From: Euryarchaeota archaeon UBA256
Lineage (GTDB): Archaea; Thermoplasmatota; Poseidoniia; Poseidoniales; Poseidoniaceae
Direction: 5' to 3'
NCBI GenBank assembly: GCA_002494645.1
Contig: DACE01000003.1
Location: 1 to 49,332 of the forward strand
DNA length: 49,332 bases
A program made the translations under genes and the position numbers. Positions 8,186-17,374 of this stretch are shown here, piece by piece. Within the stretch, counting starts at the first letter, position 1. Every line of letters starts with the position of its first letter. Below the pieces are notes generated by a model. That model made no database searches, was not told the DNA's origin, and was given only the letters and a program-made list of their open reading frames with translations.

Positions 8186-9226
8186 TCAGGCTTGGTATTT
8201 TTCATCCAAATAGGAAGTAATCCCAGGAACATTTTGAATCAGTGACCCGTAGGAACCGAGGTGTTCCTGTGTCGTCGTCTCTACGATGCCAGGCGTGTTG
8301 AGAATGTTCTCAAGCATCGAGCGCCCATCTTCTGTGGCGTTCAGGGCAACAAGTGAATTGATGATCAATTGGCGGGTTGCGTCGTCAATTGAGTCCGGCT
8401 GGTACATGAGCGGGTGGCTAGGGGCCTGACCGAAGGCAGGAAGGGCTACGTAGCGTTCTCGGTCGAGACACCATGATTCGGGGTTGTCTTCGGAACAATA
8501 CGCATCCACGGTTGAATCTTTGACAAAAGCAACACCTCCAGTTTCTTCTGACAAACAACGTAATGCTCCACCATAGCCATAGTAAAGCGTGCCTGAATCT
8601 GGAATCGTCGAATCATCTGAGAAGTGGTTGTAGATGGTGTTTCGGAGTGATTCAATGTCCTCGGCATCACCAACCACTTCAGCGTAACCCTGACCGATGA
8701 AGAATCCCATAGGAATCAACATTCCTGCAGACTTCAACCATCCAGTGTGGCATGAAGCTTCACCTTCAAGCATCTCAAAGGGGTCTGTGCTATCATTTCC
8801 GTCATTCATCGCTTGGGCAGCGGCACTGTCGTTGAGTACCCACGCATGCGCCTCGTAATACGTGCGGCCGTCGCCCTTCATGTCGGCGCCCATGACTTCC
8901 AAACCGTACTGTTGCCATCCCATCCATGCTGCTCCTCCATCGAGAAATGCCATGTCCGCACTTCCAAAACGAAGGGCTTCAAGAGCGAGGGAGTCAGAAG
9001 TAATCGGATAGATTTCAACAGTCGTCCCAGTTGCTTTTGAAAGGTAATCAGCAAGTTTCTGAGGGTTTTCCTCAAAGGAGGTATAATCGTCTTTCACTGA
9101 GAAGGCTATGCGCAAAACATCGCCGTCATTCGAATCACCGAGACAACCGCTTAGACTTGAGGCCGTAATGAGAAAAACCAGGAGCATGCTCGTCATTATG
9201 CTCGATTTTTTATGTGATTGCAGCAT
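8186..9226 (-). CDS. phnD: Phosphonate-type ABC transporter substrate-binding lipoprotein
   Basis: This extracellular lipid-anchored protein captures the substrate for PhnCE. The 346-residue protein has an N-terminal hydrophobic segment ending in a lipobox LSGCLG with Cys28, then a type-2 periplasmic-binding fold. RIAFSVKDDYTSFEENPQKL opens the domain (split: RIAFSVKDDY, FEENPQKL), and FGSADMAFLDGGAAW matches the PhnD pattern for the loop that contacts the phosphonate group. In-frame ATGs also occur at 9196 and 9187; ATG 9226 keeps a basic n-region before the hydrophobic stretch. It is the first gene of the operon and has a TATA box flanked by two palindromes upstream. Confidence 0.88.
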   Translation of the reverse strand: MLQSHKKSSIMTSMLLVFLITASSLSGCLGDSNDGDVLRIAFSVKDDYTSFEENPQKLADYLSKATGTTVEIYPITSDSLALEALRFGSADMAFLDGGAAWMGWQQYGLEVMGADMKGDGRTYYEAHAWVLNDSAAAQAMNDGNDSTDPFEMLEGEASCHTGWLKSAGMLIPMGFFIGQGYAEVVGDAEDIESLRNTIYNHFSDDSTIPDSGTLYYGYGGALRCLSEETGGVAFVKDSTVDAYCSEDNPESWCLDRERYVALPAFGQAPSHPLMYQPDSIDDATRQLIINSLVALNATEDGRSMLENILNTPGIVETTTQEHLGSYGSLIQNVPGITSYLDEKYQA

Positions 9227-9241
9227 CCAAGACCTACCTGA

Positions 9242-9294
9242 TTTAGGTCACCCGAAAAGTAGGCGTAATATAAGGTTTAGGACACCCTAAAAGT
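9242..9294 (-). promoter_or_regulatory. phnD promoter with two flanking palindromic operators
   Basis: On the given strand, TTTAGGTCACCCGAAAAGT lies at 9242-9260 and TTTAGGACACCCTAAAAGT at 9276-9294, 17 of 19 bases identical. Each core is a dyad: TTTAGG-N4-CCTAAA is perfect in the phnD-distal copy and has one mismatch in the proximal copy. Between them, 9266-9273 reads TTATATTA on the phnD strand, a good archaeal TATA box; transcription would start near 9243, about 17 nt before the phnD ATG. A dimeric regulator bound at both dyads would bracket the TATA box, so repression is the natural reading. Confidence 0.7.
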
Positions 9295-9331
9295 CAACAC
9301 AGCATTGGCACCAACGTCATGGCACAGCGGT

Positions 9332-9407
9332 TGGTAGTCCCTCCCGGATTTGAACCGAGGTCGGAGGAACCAGAATCCTCCATGATGGACCGCTACACTA
9401 AGGGACT
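9332..9407 (-). tRNA. tRNA-Gln (anticodon CTG)
   Basis: Read on the minus strand, the acceptor stem AGTCCCT pairs with AGGGACT. The anticodon stem GAGGA/TCCTC encloses the loop TTCTGGT with anticodon CTG, which reads CAG (Gln). The T-arm GGTTCAAATCC is present. Discriminator A is followed by a genome-encoded CCA. No intron is seen. The gene lies upstream of the phnD promoter on the same strand, 37 bp from the nearer operator. Confidence 0.93.
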
Positions 9408-9459
9408 CTCATCGTGGCCAAGTGCGTGGCCTTCTTGAAATCAACGGTGACTCTAGATA

Positions 9460-9654
9460 TCAAAGCGTGGCAAAGCGAGCCATCCCCTTTGACACCCAAG
9501 AGAGCATCATAACGATCATGAACGACGCAAGGGCATATTTTGCCCATGGACGAGCAGGTTTGGTTTCTGGCCACAGATCAATCCCCAGCGCTTCAGCCTG
9601 TTCAATCAATTCCGCCATCTCAGCGAGATGGTCCTCGACTGACTCGTGAGTCAT
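9460..9654 (-). CDS. Small membrane protein, hypothetical
   Basis: A 64-residue reading frame: an acidic amphipathic N-terminal helix (SVEDHLAEMAELIEQAEALG), then WPETKPARPWAKYA and one hydrophobic segment YALASFMIVMMLSWV near residues 41-55. The composition is protein-like and the order (acidic helix, Pro-rich hinge, membrane anchor) is common in small tail-anchored proteins. It fills an otherwise empty 369-bp gap between tRNA-Gln and the NUDIX/MBL gene. No ribosome-binding site or TATA box is obvious, so it could be spurious. Confidence 0.45.
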   Translation of the reverse strand: MTHESVEDHLAEMAELIEQAEALGIDLWPETKPARPWAKYALASFMIVMMLSWVSKGMARFATL

Positions 9655-9776
9655 GAGCGTGAATCAAATGCCGATTTATTTGAATGCGTCGCAGGAACTG
9701 TTCGGCTGGGCTGCTTTCCATAGAATCATTCTTAGACGACACAAGTCTTTGAAAGGCGCACCAACGAGGGGCATCC

Positions 9777-11288
9777 ATGAGTGAGGTGCCAGAAGGCATG
9801 GTCGTGCCCAAGCAGGGACGGGGTCATCCGCGCCCAACGGCGACCATGACGCTCACTCGAGACGGCCCGGCCGGCGTTGAAGTTCTTCTCGGGTTGCGCT
9901 CCAAAACAATGCGGGCCTTCCCAAATTACTGGGCCTTCCCCGGGGGAGGTGTGTCTCGCGTTGATACGCAAGCTGTTGAACAATTGAAACAACTCGAAGG
10001 TCCCGAAGCCACAACCGTTGCCTGTATCCTTCGAGAGATGAGCGAAGAATTGGGGTTAACCATCGGCGAAGATGGACTTGTACCTCTTCCAATGAAGGTG
10101 CGCGAAGCCATCATTGAAAACAAATCAAATTGGCTCGTCCATGCCCAGAACGGTGCCTTTCCTTTTGCCCGCAGCGGTATGAAGGTCCTCAGCCACCGGA
10201 TTACACCACCCTTCGGGCCCGTTCAATTTGACAATGCATTCTTGCACCTGCATGCAGGTGATGCCTCCACTGTTCCCGAGATTGACTTAGAACCTCAAAC
10301 TGAGTTTACAGAAGTCATGTGGGCTGCTCCGCAGGAAATCATTGAACGATGGAAACGTCATGAAATTAAAGTCGCCCCACCGGTGGTGACTTTACTCATG
10401 GAAATTGAGCGAACGCTGGACCGATTCCAACGAAGTATGGAGAATGCAGCTGATGATATTGCAAAGCGTCTCCCCGGAAGGCGGTCGATTCTGTTCGCTC
10501 ATGGAGTTGAAGTCGTACCCATCAAAACTGCGACCTTACCGCCAGCCGACCACACCAATTGCTACCTCGTTGGTGACCCAGAAGGTGATTTTATTCTCGT
10601 TGACCCAGCCGTACGAATGCGGGAGGATATGGAGGTCCTGGCTACAGCGGTTGAACGTCACCGGGGTTCTCTCAAAGCGATTCTCTTCACCCATAGCCAT
10701 AGCGATCATGTGGCCGATATGTCACTACTAAGGGAGGCTTTTGACGCCCCGGTTTGGGGCAGTGAACACACCAGCAAAAGCGTGCATTGCGACCGTATTC
10801 TTGACGATGGCGAGGAATTGCATTTGGGTCAACAACGATGGACGGTGCTCATCACTCCAGGGCATCATCCCGGCCATATTTGCTTGATGAGTGATGCAGG
10901 CTTGGTCGCAGGTGACATGGTGGCTGGAATCGGCACGATACTCATCCCACCAGGCACGGGCGACATGACGGTATACATCGAACAACTCGAACGACTCAAG
11001 GCAATGAACCCGCATTTAATTTTTCCAAGTCACGGCCCAGTCATCGCCATGCCTCAGCACTTGATTCAACACTACATCGACCATCGAAAAGCACGACACG
11101 AACGAGTGGCTGCGGCGCTCAAGGATGGCCTGCAAGGACTCGAAGAGATTGCTGTTGCAGCCTATGCTGACTCCCCCGATGCTCATCCGGGTTTGGCCGT
11201 TGACCAGACCCTTTCGCACTTGGTCGCTCTTGAACGAGAAGGACGGGTTGAGAAGCATGCCGATGGATGGCGAATGGAGCGTGACTAA
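9777..11288 (+). CDS. NUDIX hydrolase fused to metallo-beta-lactamase domain
   Basis: A 503-residue two-enzyme fusion. Residues about 20-215 are a NUDIX domain: AFPNYWAFPGGGV followed by a 20-residue insertion and then REMSEELGL (86-94). The stretched Nudix box is like NUDT19-type proteins. Residues about 240-440 are a LACTB2/glyoxalase II-type metallo-beta-lactamase with HSHSDH at 306-311, GHHPGH at 362-367, D380 and a late FPSHGP. The last about 65 residues match the winged-helix tail of LACTB2-like enzymes. Together they could hydrolyse a nucleotide or CoA-type substrate and then an ester, or RNA; the actual substrates are unknown. The next gene begins directly at its stop codon. Confidence 0.87.
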   Translation: MSEVPEGMVVPKQGRGHPRPTATMTLTRDGPAGVEVLLGLRSKTMRAFPNYWAFPGGGVSRVDTQAVEQLKQLEGPEATTVACILREMSEELGLTIGEDGLVPLPMKVREAIIENKSNWLVHAQNGAFPFARSGMKVLSHRITPPFGPVQFDNAFLHLHAGDASTVPEIDLEPQTEFTEVMWAAPQEIIERWKRHEIKVAPPVVTLLMEIERTLDRFQRSMENAADDIAKRLPGRRSILFAHGVEVVPIKTATLPPADHTNCYLVGDPEGDFILVDPAVRMREDMEVLATAVERHRGSLKAILFTHSHSDHVADMSLLREAFDAPVWGSEHTSKSVHCDRILDDGEELHLGQQRWTVLITPGHHPGHICLMSDAGLVAGDMVAGIGTILIPPGTGDMTVYIEQLERLKAMNPHLIFPSHGPVIAMPQHLIQHYIDHRKARHERVAAALKDGLQGLEEIAVAAYADSPDAHPGLAVDQTLSHLVALEREGRVEKHADGWRMERD

Positions 11289-12317
11289 ATGGGTAAGCGT
11301 GTTGTGATCATGAAAGCTGGTGGAATCAAAACGGTGACGACTCAACCTATGGCTAAGCCGGAGCCGGCAGCTAACGAGGTACGAATCAAAGTCGCCTATG
11401 CAGGAATTAATTTTGCAGACCTCTTGATGCGGATGGGTTTCTACAACCCGAGGCCACCCTATCCTTTCACACCCGGTTACGAAGTAAGTGGAGTGGTTGA
11501 TGCTGTCGGAGCGGAGGTCAAAGACCTCACCGCAGGCCTTCGCGTGGTCGCTGCCATGCGAAACGGCGGCCAAGCGAGCTATGTTCTCGTCAATCCAGAA
11601 CGTGTGCTTGTACTCCCCGATTCTATTTCATTAAAAACCGCTGCTGCAACACCCGTCACCTATCTTACTGCGCATCATATGCTGCATCATCTCGGGCACC
11701 TCAAAGCCGATGATAGTGTACTAATCCATGGCGGAGCAGGTGGCGTTGGAACGGCAGCGCTGCAACTCTGCCAATGGGCAGGAGTCTCAAAGGTCTGGGC
11801 TACTTCTTCCAAACCCAAGCACCATATCATCACGAAATATGGAGCACGGCCTATCGACCGCCATCATGAGGACTTTGGAGCGATCATCAAAAATGAAACG
11901 CAGGACAAAGGTGTCGATCATATTCTCGACCCAATTGGTGGTGAGCACCTGAAAAAGAGCCTCTCATCCCTTGCTGAAGGAGGACGTCTCTACACCTATG
12001 GTTTGTCAGCTGCTGCGCCCTCAGGAAAGCGATCGCTGCTCAAGGCCATGTTCGCCTTACGCAAAACGCCTCGATTTGACCCTCTTCGCCTGATGACAAG
12101 AAACCGAGGCGTCTTTGGCGTTCACATGGGTACATGGACCAATGAGGTCGTGATGCATGAACAACTCAACAGAATTCTCCAAGGCATTCAAGAAGGGCAT
12201 TTGGAGCCCATCATCGATTCGGTATTTCCAGCCGAACGTATTCAAGAAGCACACCAATACATCCATGATGCCAAAAACATTGGAAAGGTCCTGTTGGAAT
12301 TTGAAGCATCACCCTAA
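11289..12317 (+). CDS. Zinc-independent MDR oxidoreductase (quinone reductase/VAT-1 type)
   Basis: This 342-residue cytosolic protein belongs to the medium-chain dehydrogenase/reductase superfamily. It has the N-terminal GroES-like domain with GINFADLLMRMGFY and PGYEVSGVV. The cofactor-binding motif is HGGAGGVGTAALQL near residues 145-158, followed by the dinucleotide fold. The structural and catalytic zinc Cys clusters of alcohol dehydrogenases are absent, as in NADPH:quinone reductases and VAT-1. The ATG follows the upstream TAA with no gap, so it is in an operon with the NUDIX/MBL fusion, suggesting a shared catabolic or detoxification role. The specific substrate is unknown. Confidence 0.85.
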   Translation: MGKRVVIMKAGGIKTVTTQPMAKPEPAANEVRIKVAYAGINFADLLMRMGFYNPRPPYPFTPGYEVSGVVDAVGAEVKDLTAGLRVVAAMRNGGQASYVLVNPERVLVLPDSISLKTAAATPVTYLTAHHMLHHLGHLKADDSVLIHGGAGGVGTAALQLCQWAGVSKVWATSSKPKHHIITKYGARPIDRHHEDFGAIIKNETQDKGVDHILDPIGGEHLKKSLSSLAEGGRLYTYGLSAAAPSGKRSLLKAMFALRKTPRFDPLRLMTRNRGVFGVHMGTWTNEVVMHEQLNRILQGIQEGHLEPIIDSVFPAERIQEAHQYIHDAKNIGKVLLEFEASP

Positions 12318-12362
12318 TGCCTAATGAACCGTGGCGGTGCATATCTGTAGTGAGGGTGGCCC

Positions 12363-14522
12363 ATGAAGAAAGCGATGTCTGGGTTTGACCTTCGTGCTAT
12401 GGCACGCGAACTGGACGGGCTCAAGGGAGCCTACGTCAAGAAAGCCTACATGCCGCATTACGAACAAATCGTTCTTCGCGTGAATCCAAAAGGAGAGGAC
12501 CAACGTGACCTTGTCTTCGTTCGAGGCGAACGAATCTACACTGCAAAGCGTGACCGGCCCATGCCAATGACACCTCCTCCCTTTGCAATGGTGCTACGCA
12601 AACATCTTCGCAACGCTCGTTTAACGGGTGTGAATCAAGTCGGTTTTGACCGTGTATTGGCCTTTTCATTTGACACCAAGGACGGAGAACGTACACTCTT
12701 CGTCGAGGTGTTTCGAGACGGTAACATCATTCTTGTCGATGAAGAAGGAGTCATTATCCAACCACTCACGCACGCATCTTATGCCGGCCGTACGCTGAAA
12801 AAGGGCGTCGAATATACTCCTCCACCTGCTGCCATGAATCCCTACAACCTGACAAAAGATGACCTTGGTGACATTCTCAAAACATCAGATCGAGATTTGG
12901 TCTCAACCCTGGGAGGGAAAGTCAATCTTGGTGGAACTCACGCTAATGCCGTATGTTCGTTGGCGAAGCAGGAACCCAATTCACCACCAGAAGAGGCTGA
13001 TGTGCAGGCCGTTTATGACGCATTAAATACACTGCTCACCGATCTTGATTCGGCAGAACAAGCCTTCCTTATCCTGCGTTTGGATGGGGAAGAGGGCGAA
13101 GGGTGGGATGCCAAGATATCCTCTATGGAAGTCGCAGACAAAGAGCAATGGTTGGCCCAACGTGCCGTTGAAGCCACACCGATTCTCCTGCCGCAACATG
13201 CCGAATCTCCTAAAGTAAGTTTTAATTCACTTTGTGAATGCATTGACATTTGGAAGGGAGCGCATGATGCGCACGCTCTGCAACGAAGAGAAGAAGAACG
13301 CTTTGAACAGGCTGGCCCTGGGCGTGGACAGTCTACCGAAGTTGAACGACTTGAACGTCGTAAGGCCCAACAAGAGAAAGCCTTGGCTGGCTTTTCAACG
13401 AAAATCGAAAAGCAGCAGCGACTTGGTCACTTGATTCAAGACCACTGGACACATGTCGAAACCCTTCTCAAACAGACTGCTGAGGCAGTTGAACGCAACG
13501 GTTGGCCAGCGGTGAAAAAGGCAAGCAAGGACATTGCTTGGATCGTTAGCCTCAATCCAGCCGAGCGCCAATTCACCGTCCTTTTGCCTGATGATGAAGG
13601 CCAGCCAAAAGGACCTCAGGTCCTCTTAGAACTCGATGCCAGCGTTCACCAAAATGCACAACGATTCTTTGAATCAGCAAGGAAACAAAAGAACAAGACT
13701 TCAGGTGCAGTTCTTGCTCTCGAAGAAACTGAACTCCAATTGAAACGCGCTCGTAAGAAAGAGGATAAACAACGGGCAAGCGGCAAATTGAACCGCCTCA
13801 AACGAAGCAAACGGATGTGGTTTGAACAGCACCGCTGGTCAATGATACCCGGCGGACATCTCCTGATTGGTGGAAAAGATGCAAAAGGCAACGATACCGT
13901 TGTGAAAAAGCACCTTTCAGGAGAGGACATGTACCTCCACGCCGATCTACATGGGGCACCATCCTGTAGCCTGCGAGCAGGAACGGGATTTGTCCTCGAA
14001 CAACGTCGTCCATCGCATCTCCCAGCTGATATTCCCGCTTACCGTTTGGTGGACAAGTTAGAGGAGTCATCCTTGGATAAAGCCAAGCTCAATGACGCGG
14101 CCATGATGGCCTTAGCATGGAGTCGTGCGTGGAATAGTGGGGGCTCACATGGCACGGTCTATAGCGTAAAACCCGCTCAAGTTTCGAAGAGTGCGCAGAC
14201 CGGTGAATTCGTGGGCAAGGGCGCTTTTGTCATTCGAGGTCAGCGTACATGGTACAAGGATTTGAACCTACGACTTGGAATCGGCATTGTGGCCATCAAT
14301 GGCGTTCCACTGATGCTCACCAGCACGCCCGAGCACATCAAAGAGATCTGCCAGAGGTATGCCATTCTCAGCCCAGGTCTTACGAAGAAGGACCGGTTGG
14401 CCAATCAAATTTACAAAAATACAGGGCTTTCAACCGATGACCTGCAGGCAATTTTACCGGGTGCTTGTGATGTCCTTGAAGAACAAGGCATCATGACGCC
14501 ACCTGTATCAGAAGAGGAATGA
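12363..14522 (+). CDS. rqcH: NFACT-family ribosome quality control protein RqcH
   Basis: Homologues (archaeal/bacterial RqcH, eukaryotic Rqc2/NEMF) bind stalled large ribosomal subunits and recruit tRNA to tail nascent chains. The 719-residue protein starts FDLRAMARELDGLKGAYVKKAY, which is the NFACT-N domain (shortened: FDLRAMARELDGLKGAY). Coiled-coil regions rich in Glu/Lys/Arg lie near residues 305-370 and 455-485. The NFACT-R domain has GEDMYLHADLHGAPS near residue 520. A GAGGGTGG ribosome-binding site precedes the ATG. It ends 15 bp from the 3' end of the convergent helicase gene. Confidence 0.9.
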   Translation: MKKAMSGFDLRAMARELDGLKGAYVKKAYMPHYEQIVLRVNPKGEDQRDLVFVRGERIYTAKRDRPMPMTPPPFAMVLRKHLRNARLTGVNQVGFDRVLAFSFDTKDGERTLFVEVFRDGNIILVDEEGVIIQPLTHASYAGRTLKKGVEYTPPPAAMNPYNLTKDDLGDILKTSDRDLVSTLGGKVNLGGTHANAVCSLAKQEPNSPPEEADVQAVYDALNTLLTDLDSAEQAFLILRLDGEEGEGWDAKISSMEVADKEQWLAQRAVEATPILLPQHAESPKVSFNSLCECIDIWKGAHDAHALQRREEERFEQAGPGRGQSTEVERLERRKAQQEKALAGFSTKIEKQQRLGHLIQDHWTHVETLLKQTAEAVERNGWPAVKKASKDIAWIVSLNPAERQFTVLLPDDEGQPKGPQVLLELDASVHQNAQRFFESARKQKNKTSGAVLALEETELQLKRARKKEDKQRASGKLNRLKRSKRMWFEQHRWSMIPGGHLLIGGKDAKGNDTVVKKHLSGEDMYLHADLHGAPSCSLRAGTGFVLEQRRPSHLPADIPAYRLVDKLEESSLDKAKLNDAAMMALAWSRAWNSGGSHGTVYSVKPAQVSKSAQTGEFVGKGAFVIRGQRTWYKDLNLRLGIGIVAINGVPLMLTSTPEHIKEICQRYAILSPGLTKKDRLANQIYKNTGLSTDDLQAILPGACDVLEEQGIMTPPVSEEE

Positions 14523-14537
14523 AGAGGCTCAAGCCAA

Positions 14538-16013
14538 TCAATTATCGCGGTTTTGACGACCGCGTCCACCGCCACCGTTACCTCGGCCGCCGCCTCTGCC
14601 ACCACCACGTCCACCTTGGCGACCTTTCTGTCCACCCCGATTTGATGAACCGCCGCGCTGAGAGGAGCCACGATTCCATTGTTGTCCTCCACGCTTGTCA
14701 CCGCCGCCCCCGCGACCACCGCCATCACGACCGCGACCTCGGTGGTTGGACTGGGATTTGGTGCCACTACGACGCCCCTGGTTCCCAAATTGATTTGATG
14801 GACGGCCGTGGTGACCAGAATTCTTCCTTCGCTGTTCACGCTGTTTTTTGGTGGTTCTGCGTGGCTCGGGAGGAATGTATTCGACTTCAAATTGTGGCAG
14901 TGCCCCGAAGTCTGGTGGAGTGAAATCAAAATTGATTCCAACATCTCGTTGGAGTCGACTGTACATTTTCTTTTGTGGCTTCTGAATGAGAGCCACTACA
15001 ATACCGCTTGAACCACCTCGGGCAGTACGCCCACTACGGTGCTTGTAGGCCTTGCCGTTTTCTGGTGGGTCGTAATGGATTACAGCGTTCACACCCTCAA
15101 CGTCCAGACCGCGAGCGGCGACATCGGTTGCCACCAGTGTCATGCATTCACCGTGAACAAAGGACGCCATGGCTCTGTCTCGTTGGCGTTGGGACAATCC
15201 GCCGTGCAGTGAACGAACGCCGATACCGTCTTCTTCAAGTTCGTCTGCAACGCGTTCCACGCCGAGACGTGTACGGCAGAACACAACACTGCGGCCGCAC
15301 TTTCGTATGATTTCAGAACTGATGGTGCTCTTTTGCCTGTTGGGCATGAGCCAGAAGAAATGTTCCATATCCGTGACTGAAATATCAGCGTCTCCAATTT
15401 CAAGGAAGACCGGATCTTTTTGGTAGCGGTCAACGAGTTCACCGATATCATCGTCCAAGGTAGCACTGAAAAGGACCGTGTGAGCGTCTTCTGAACATCG
15501 GTCCAAGATATCACAAACAGGCTCCATGAACCCCATATCGGCCATTCTATCTGCTTCGTCAACGACTACCGAAACAGTATCTCGGAGGACCACTGCTCCC
15601 CGTTCCATCAAATCGAGTAAACGACCTGGGCAGGCCACGAGAATGTCCAAACCTCGTTCAAGAGCCCGGTATTGGTTCTTGTAGGATACACCGCCATAGA
15701 CTACACCAACCGTACGGTCCACCCGGCGGCATAGTGGTTTGAGAACTTTGAAAATTTGTTCGGCCAATTCACGTGTTGGTGAAAGGATGAGGGCCGTAGG
15801 ACGGTTGGGTTTCGCCATCGGCACTGTCTGAAGCAAAGGAAGACCAAAGGCCAGCGTCTTTCCGGACCCTGTCGGTGCACGGCAAGCGACATCAATGCCA
15901 TCGAGGATGAGCGGGATCGCCTCAACCTGTACTTCAAAGGGCTCAACGATGTTTTGCGAGGCTAAAACCTCCTCCAGTGCAACATCAACACCGAGATCAC
16001 TGAACGAAGTCAT
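14538..16013 (-). CDS. DEAD-box RNA helicase with RGG-rich C-terminal tail
   Basis: A 491-residue ATP-dependent RNA helicase. The Q motif region FEVQVEAIPLIL is followed by motif I APTGSGKT at residues 46-53, PTRELAEQI, motif II DEAD near residue 152, motif III SAT, ARGLDVEGV and HRSGRTAR. The core resembles RhlE-type helicases. From about residue 390 the protein turns into a Gly/Arg/Gln/Asn-rich tail with many RGG and RGGG units, ending GRGRQNRDN. Such tails bind RNA and can drive condensates in other organisms. It is transcribed toward rqcH and follows the thiolase gene after 78 bp. Confidence 0.92.
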   Translation of the reverse strand: MTSFSDLGVDVALEEVLASQNIVEPFEVQVEAIPLILDGIDVACRAPTGSGKTLAFGLPLLQTVPMAKPNRPTALILSPTRELAEQIFKVLKPLCRRVDRTVGVVYGGVSYKNQYRALERGLDILVACPGRLLDLMERGAVVLRDTVSVVVDEADRMADMGFMEPVCDILDRCSEDAHTVLFSATLDDDIGELVDRYQKDPVFLEIGDADISVTDMEHFFWLMPNRQKSTISSEIIRKCGRSVVFCRTRLGVERVADELEEDGIGVRSLHGGLSQRQRDRAMASFVHGECMTLVATDVAARGLDVEGVNAVIHYDPPENGKAYKHRSGRTARGGSSGIVVALIQKPQKKMYSRLQRDVGINFDFTPPDFGALPQFEVEYIPPEPRRTTKKQREQRRKNSGHHGRPSNQFGNQGRRSGTKSQSNHRGRGRDGGGRGGGGDKRGGQQWNRGSSQRGGSSNRGGQKGRQGGRGGGRGGGRGNGGGGRGRQNRDN

Positions 16014-16091
16014 GACTTTGCCTCATGCTTGCCCGCCTTCCGACCCTATTTAGCATGACCCGTGCTGAGAGGGGTCTGGCTCGCCTTGAAC

Positions 16092-17288
16092 TCAGTCAAA
16101 CATGCGCACATACATGGCAACGGCATTCCCGCCACCCAAACAGAGGGTGACGATACCAGACTGTGCATCAAGCCGCCTCATGACGCCAAGAAGTGTGATC
16201 AAACAGCGGGTTCCGCTTGCGCCGAGCGGGTGACCTAAACTCACCGCACCTCCGTGCAGATTGAAGCGGTCGTCAGGTATGCCAACTTCTTGTGCTACTG
16301 CGCATGATGCAGAGGCAAAGGCCTCGTTGTGTTCGTAGACATCAACATCCAAGACGTCAAGTCCGTTTCGCTCGAGAAGTGATTGCACGGCTGGAATTGG
16401 AGCGCTCATCACCCTTCGGGGGTCAACACCAGAGGTGCAATAATCCTCAATCGTGGCGAGAATAGTCCAGCCTTGTTCACGGGCGTAGCTTTCTTCGGCG
16501 ATCAACACTGCACTTGCACCATCGTTGAGGGTGCTCGCATTTCCAGCGGTGACGGCCCCGTTCTTATCGAAGGCTGGGCGCAATCCTGCAAGCGATTCCA
16601 TCGTTGTTGAAGCACGAACGCCTTCATCCGAAGAAAACATGATGGGGTCTGCTCGCCGTTGAGGGACTTCAATAGCAAAGGTTTCCCAATCAAACCATCC
16701 GTTGTTCCATGCTGCAGATGCTCGCTGCTGGCTACGCAGTGCGTAAGCGTCCATCGCTTCTCGTGAAATATTGCATTCTTGAGCGACCGTCTCTCCGGTG
16801 GTTCCCATGTGCACGTCGTTGTAAACATCCCACAGACCGTCATGAATCATTGAATCAACAAGGGTAGAATTGCCCATTTTTGCACCCTTCCTCTGCCCCA
16901 TCAGCAACTGAGGTGCATTGCTCATGCTCTCCATGCCTCCTGCGATGATGGCTTTGTATTCTCCAGCACGGATGCTGTTGGCAGCCATCATGGCAGCCTT
17001 GAGTGATGAGCCGCATACCTTGTTGATCGTAGCACAGGGAATCGATACTGGTAAGCCCGCTCCGAGGGCAACCTGACGAGCAGGGTTCTGACCAGCACCT
17101 GCTTGCAGTACTTGGCCAAAGAGAACTTCATCAATCAATCCAGATGACGGTTCAATGTTCATTCGAGTGAGCAATTCTTTCACGGTCAGGACGCCTAAAT
17201 CAACGGCACTCAGCGACGAGAGGCTACCGAGGAACTTTCCGATTGGTGTTCGGGCAACACCACAGATGACCGCTTTTGGCTGGGACAT
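16092..17288 (-). CDS. Acetyl-CoA C-acetyltransferase (thiolase)
   Basis: It joins two acetyl-CoA (mevalonate entry) or cleaves 3-ketoacyl-CoA (fatty acid oxidation). The 398-residue protein starts at ATG 17288 (MSQPKAVICGVARTPIG); two upstream in-frame Met codons add only a poor hydrophobic extension. The nucleophile is Cys92 in NKVCGSSLKA. Later come NEAFA, the His of GGAVSLGHPLGASGTR and the C-terminal CLGGGNAVA with the second catalytic Cys. Length is typical for biosynthetic/degradative thiolases. No HMG-CoA synthase-like neighbour is present, unlike many archaeal mevalonate thiolases, so a bacterial-type metabolic role is plausible. Confidence 0.92.
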   Translation of the reverse strand: MSQPKAVICGVARTPIGKFLGSLSSLSAVDLGVLTVKELLTRMNIEPSSGLIDEVLFGQVLQAGAGQNPARQVALGAGLPVSIPCATINKVCGSSLKAAMMAANSIRAGEYKAIIAGGMESMSNAPQLLMGQRKGAKMGNSTLVDSMIHDGLWDVYNDVHMGTTGETVAQECNISREAMDAYALRSQQRASAAWNNGWFDWETFAIEVPQRRADPIMFSSDEGVRASTTMESLAGLRPAFDKNGAVTAGNASTLNDGASAVLIAEESYAREQGWTILATIEDYCTSGVDPRRVMSAPIPAVQSLLERNGLDVLDVDVYEHNEAFASASCAVAQEVGIPDDRFNLHGGAVSLGHPLGASGTRCLITLLGVMRRLDAQSGIVTLCLGGGNAVAMYVRMFD

Positions 17289-17374
17289 GACCAACGCCAG
17301 CATGATGCATGCCTTCAAGGTGACCTTTGGGAAGAACGGGCGGTGAGAAGGCTTGATGTGGCAGGGCTCTTGGC

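Noticed and set aside
9408..9776. Possible further RNA gene in the gap after tRNA-Gln
   Set aside because: No cloverleaf or stable stem series was found; only the tentative 64-residue frame is supported.
14411..14944. A 177-codon minus-strand frame rich in Val and Ala
   Set aside because: It is an out-of-frame reading of the RGG tail codons of the helicase gene and of the rqcH antisense.
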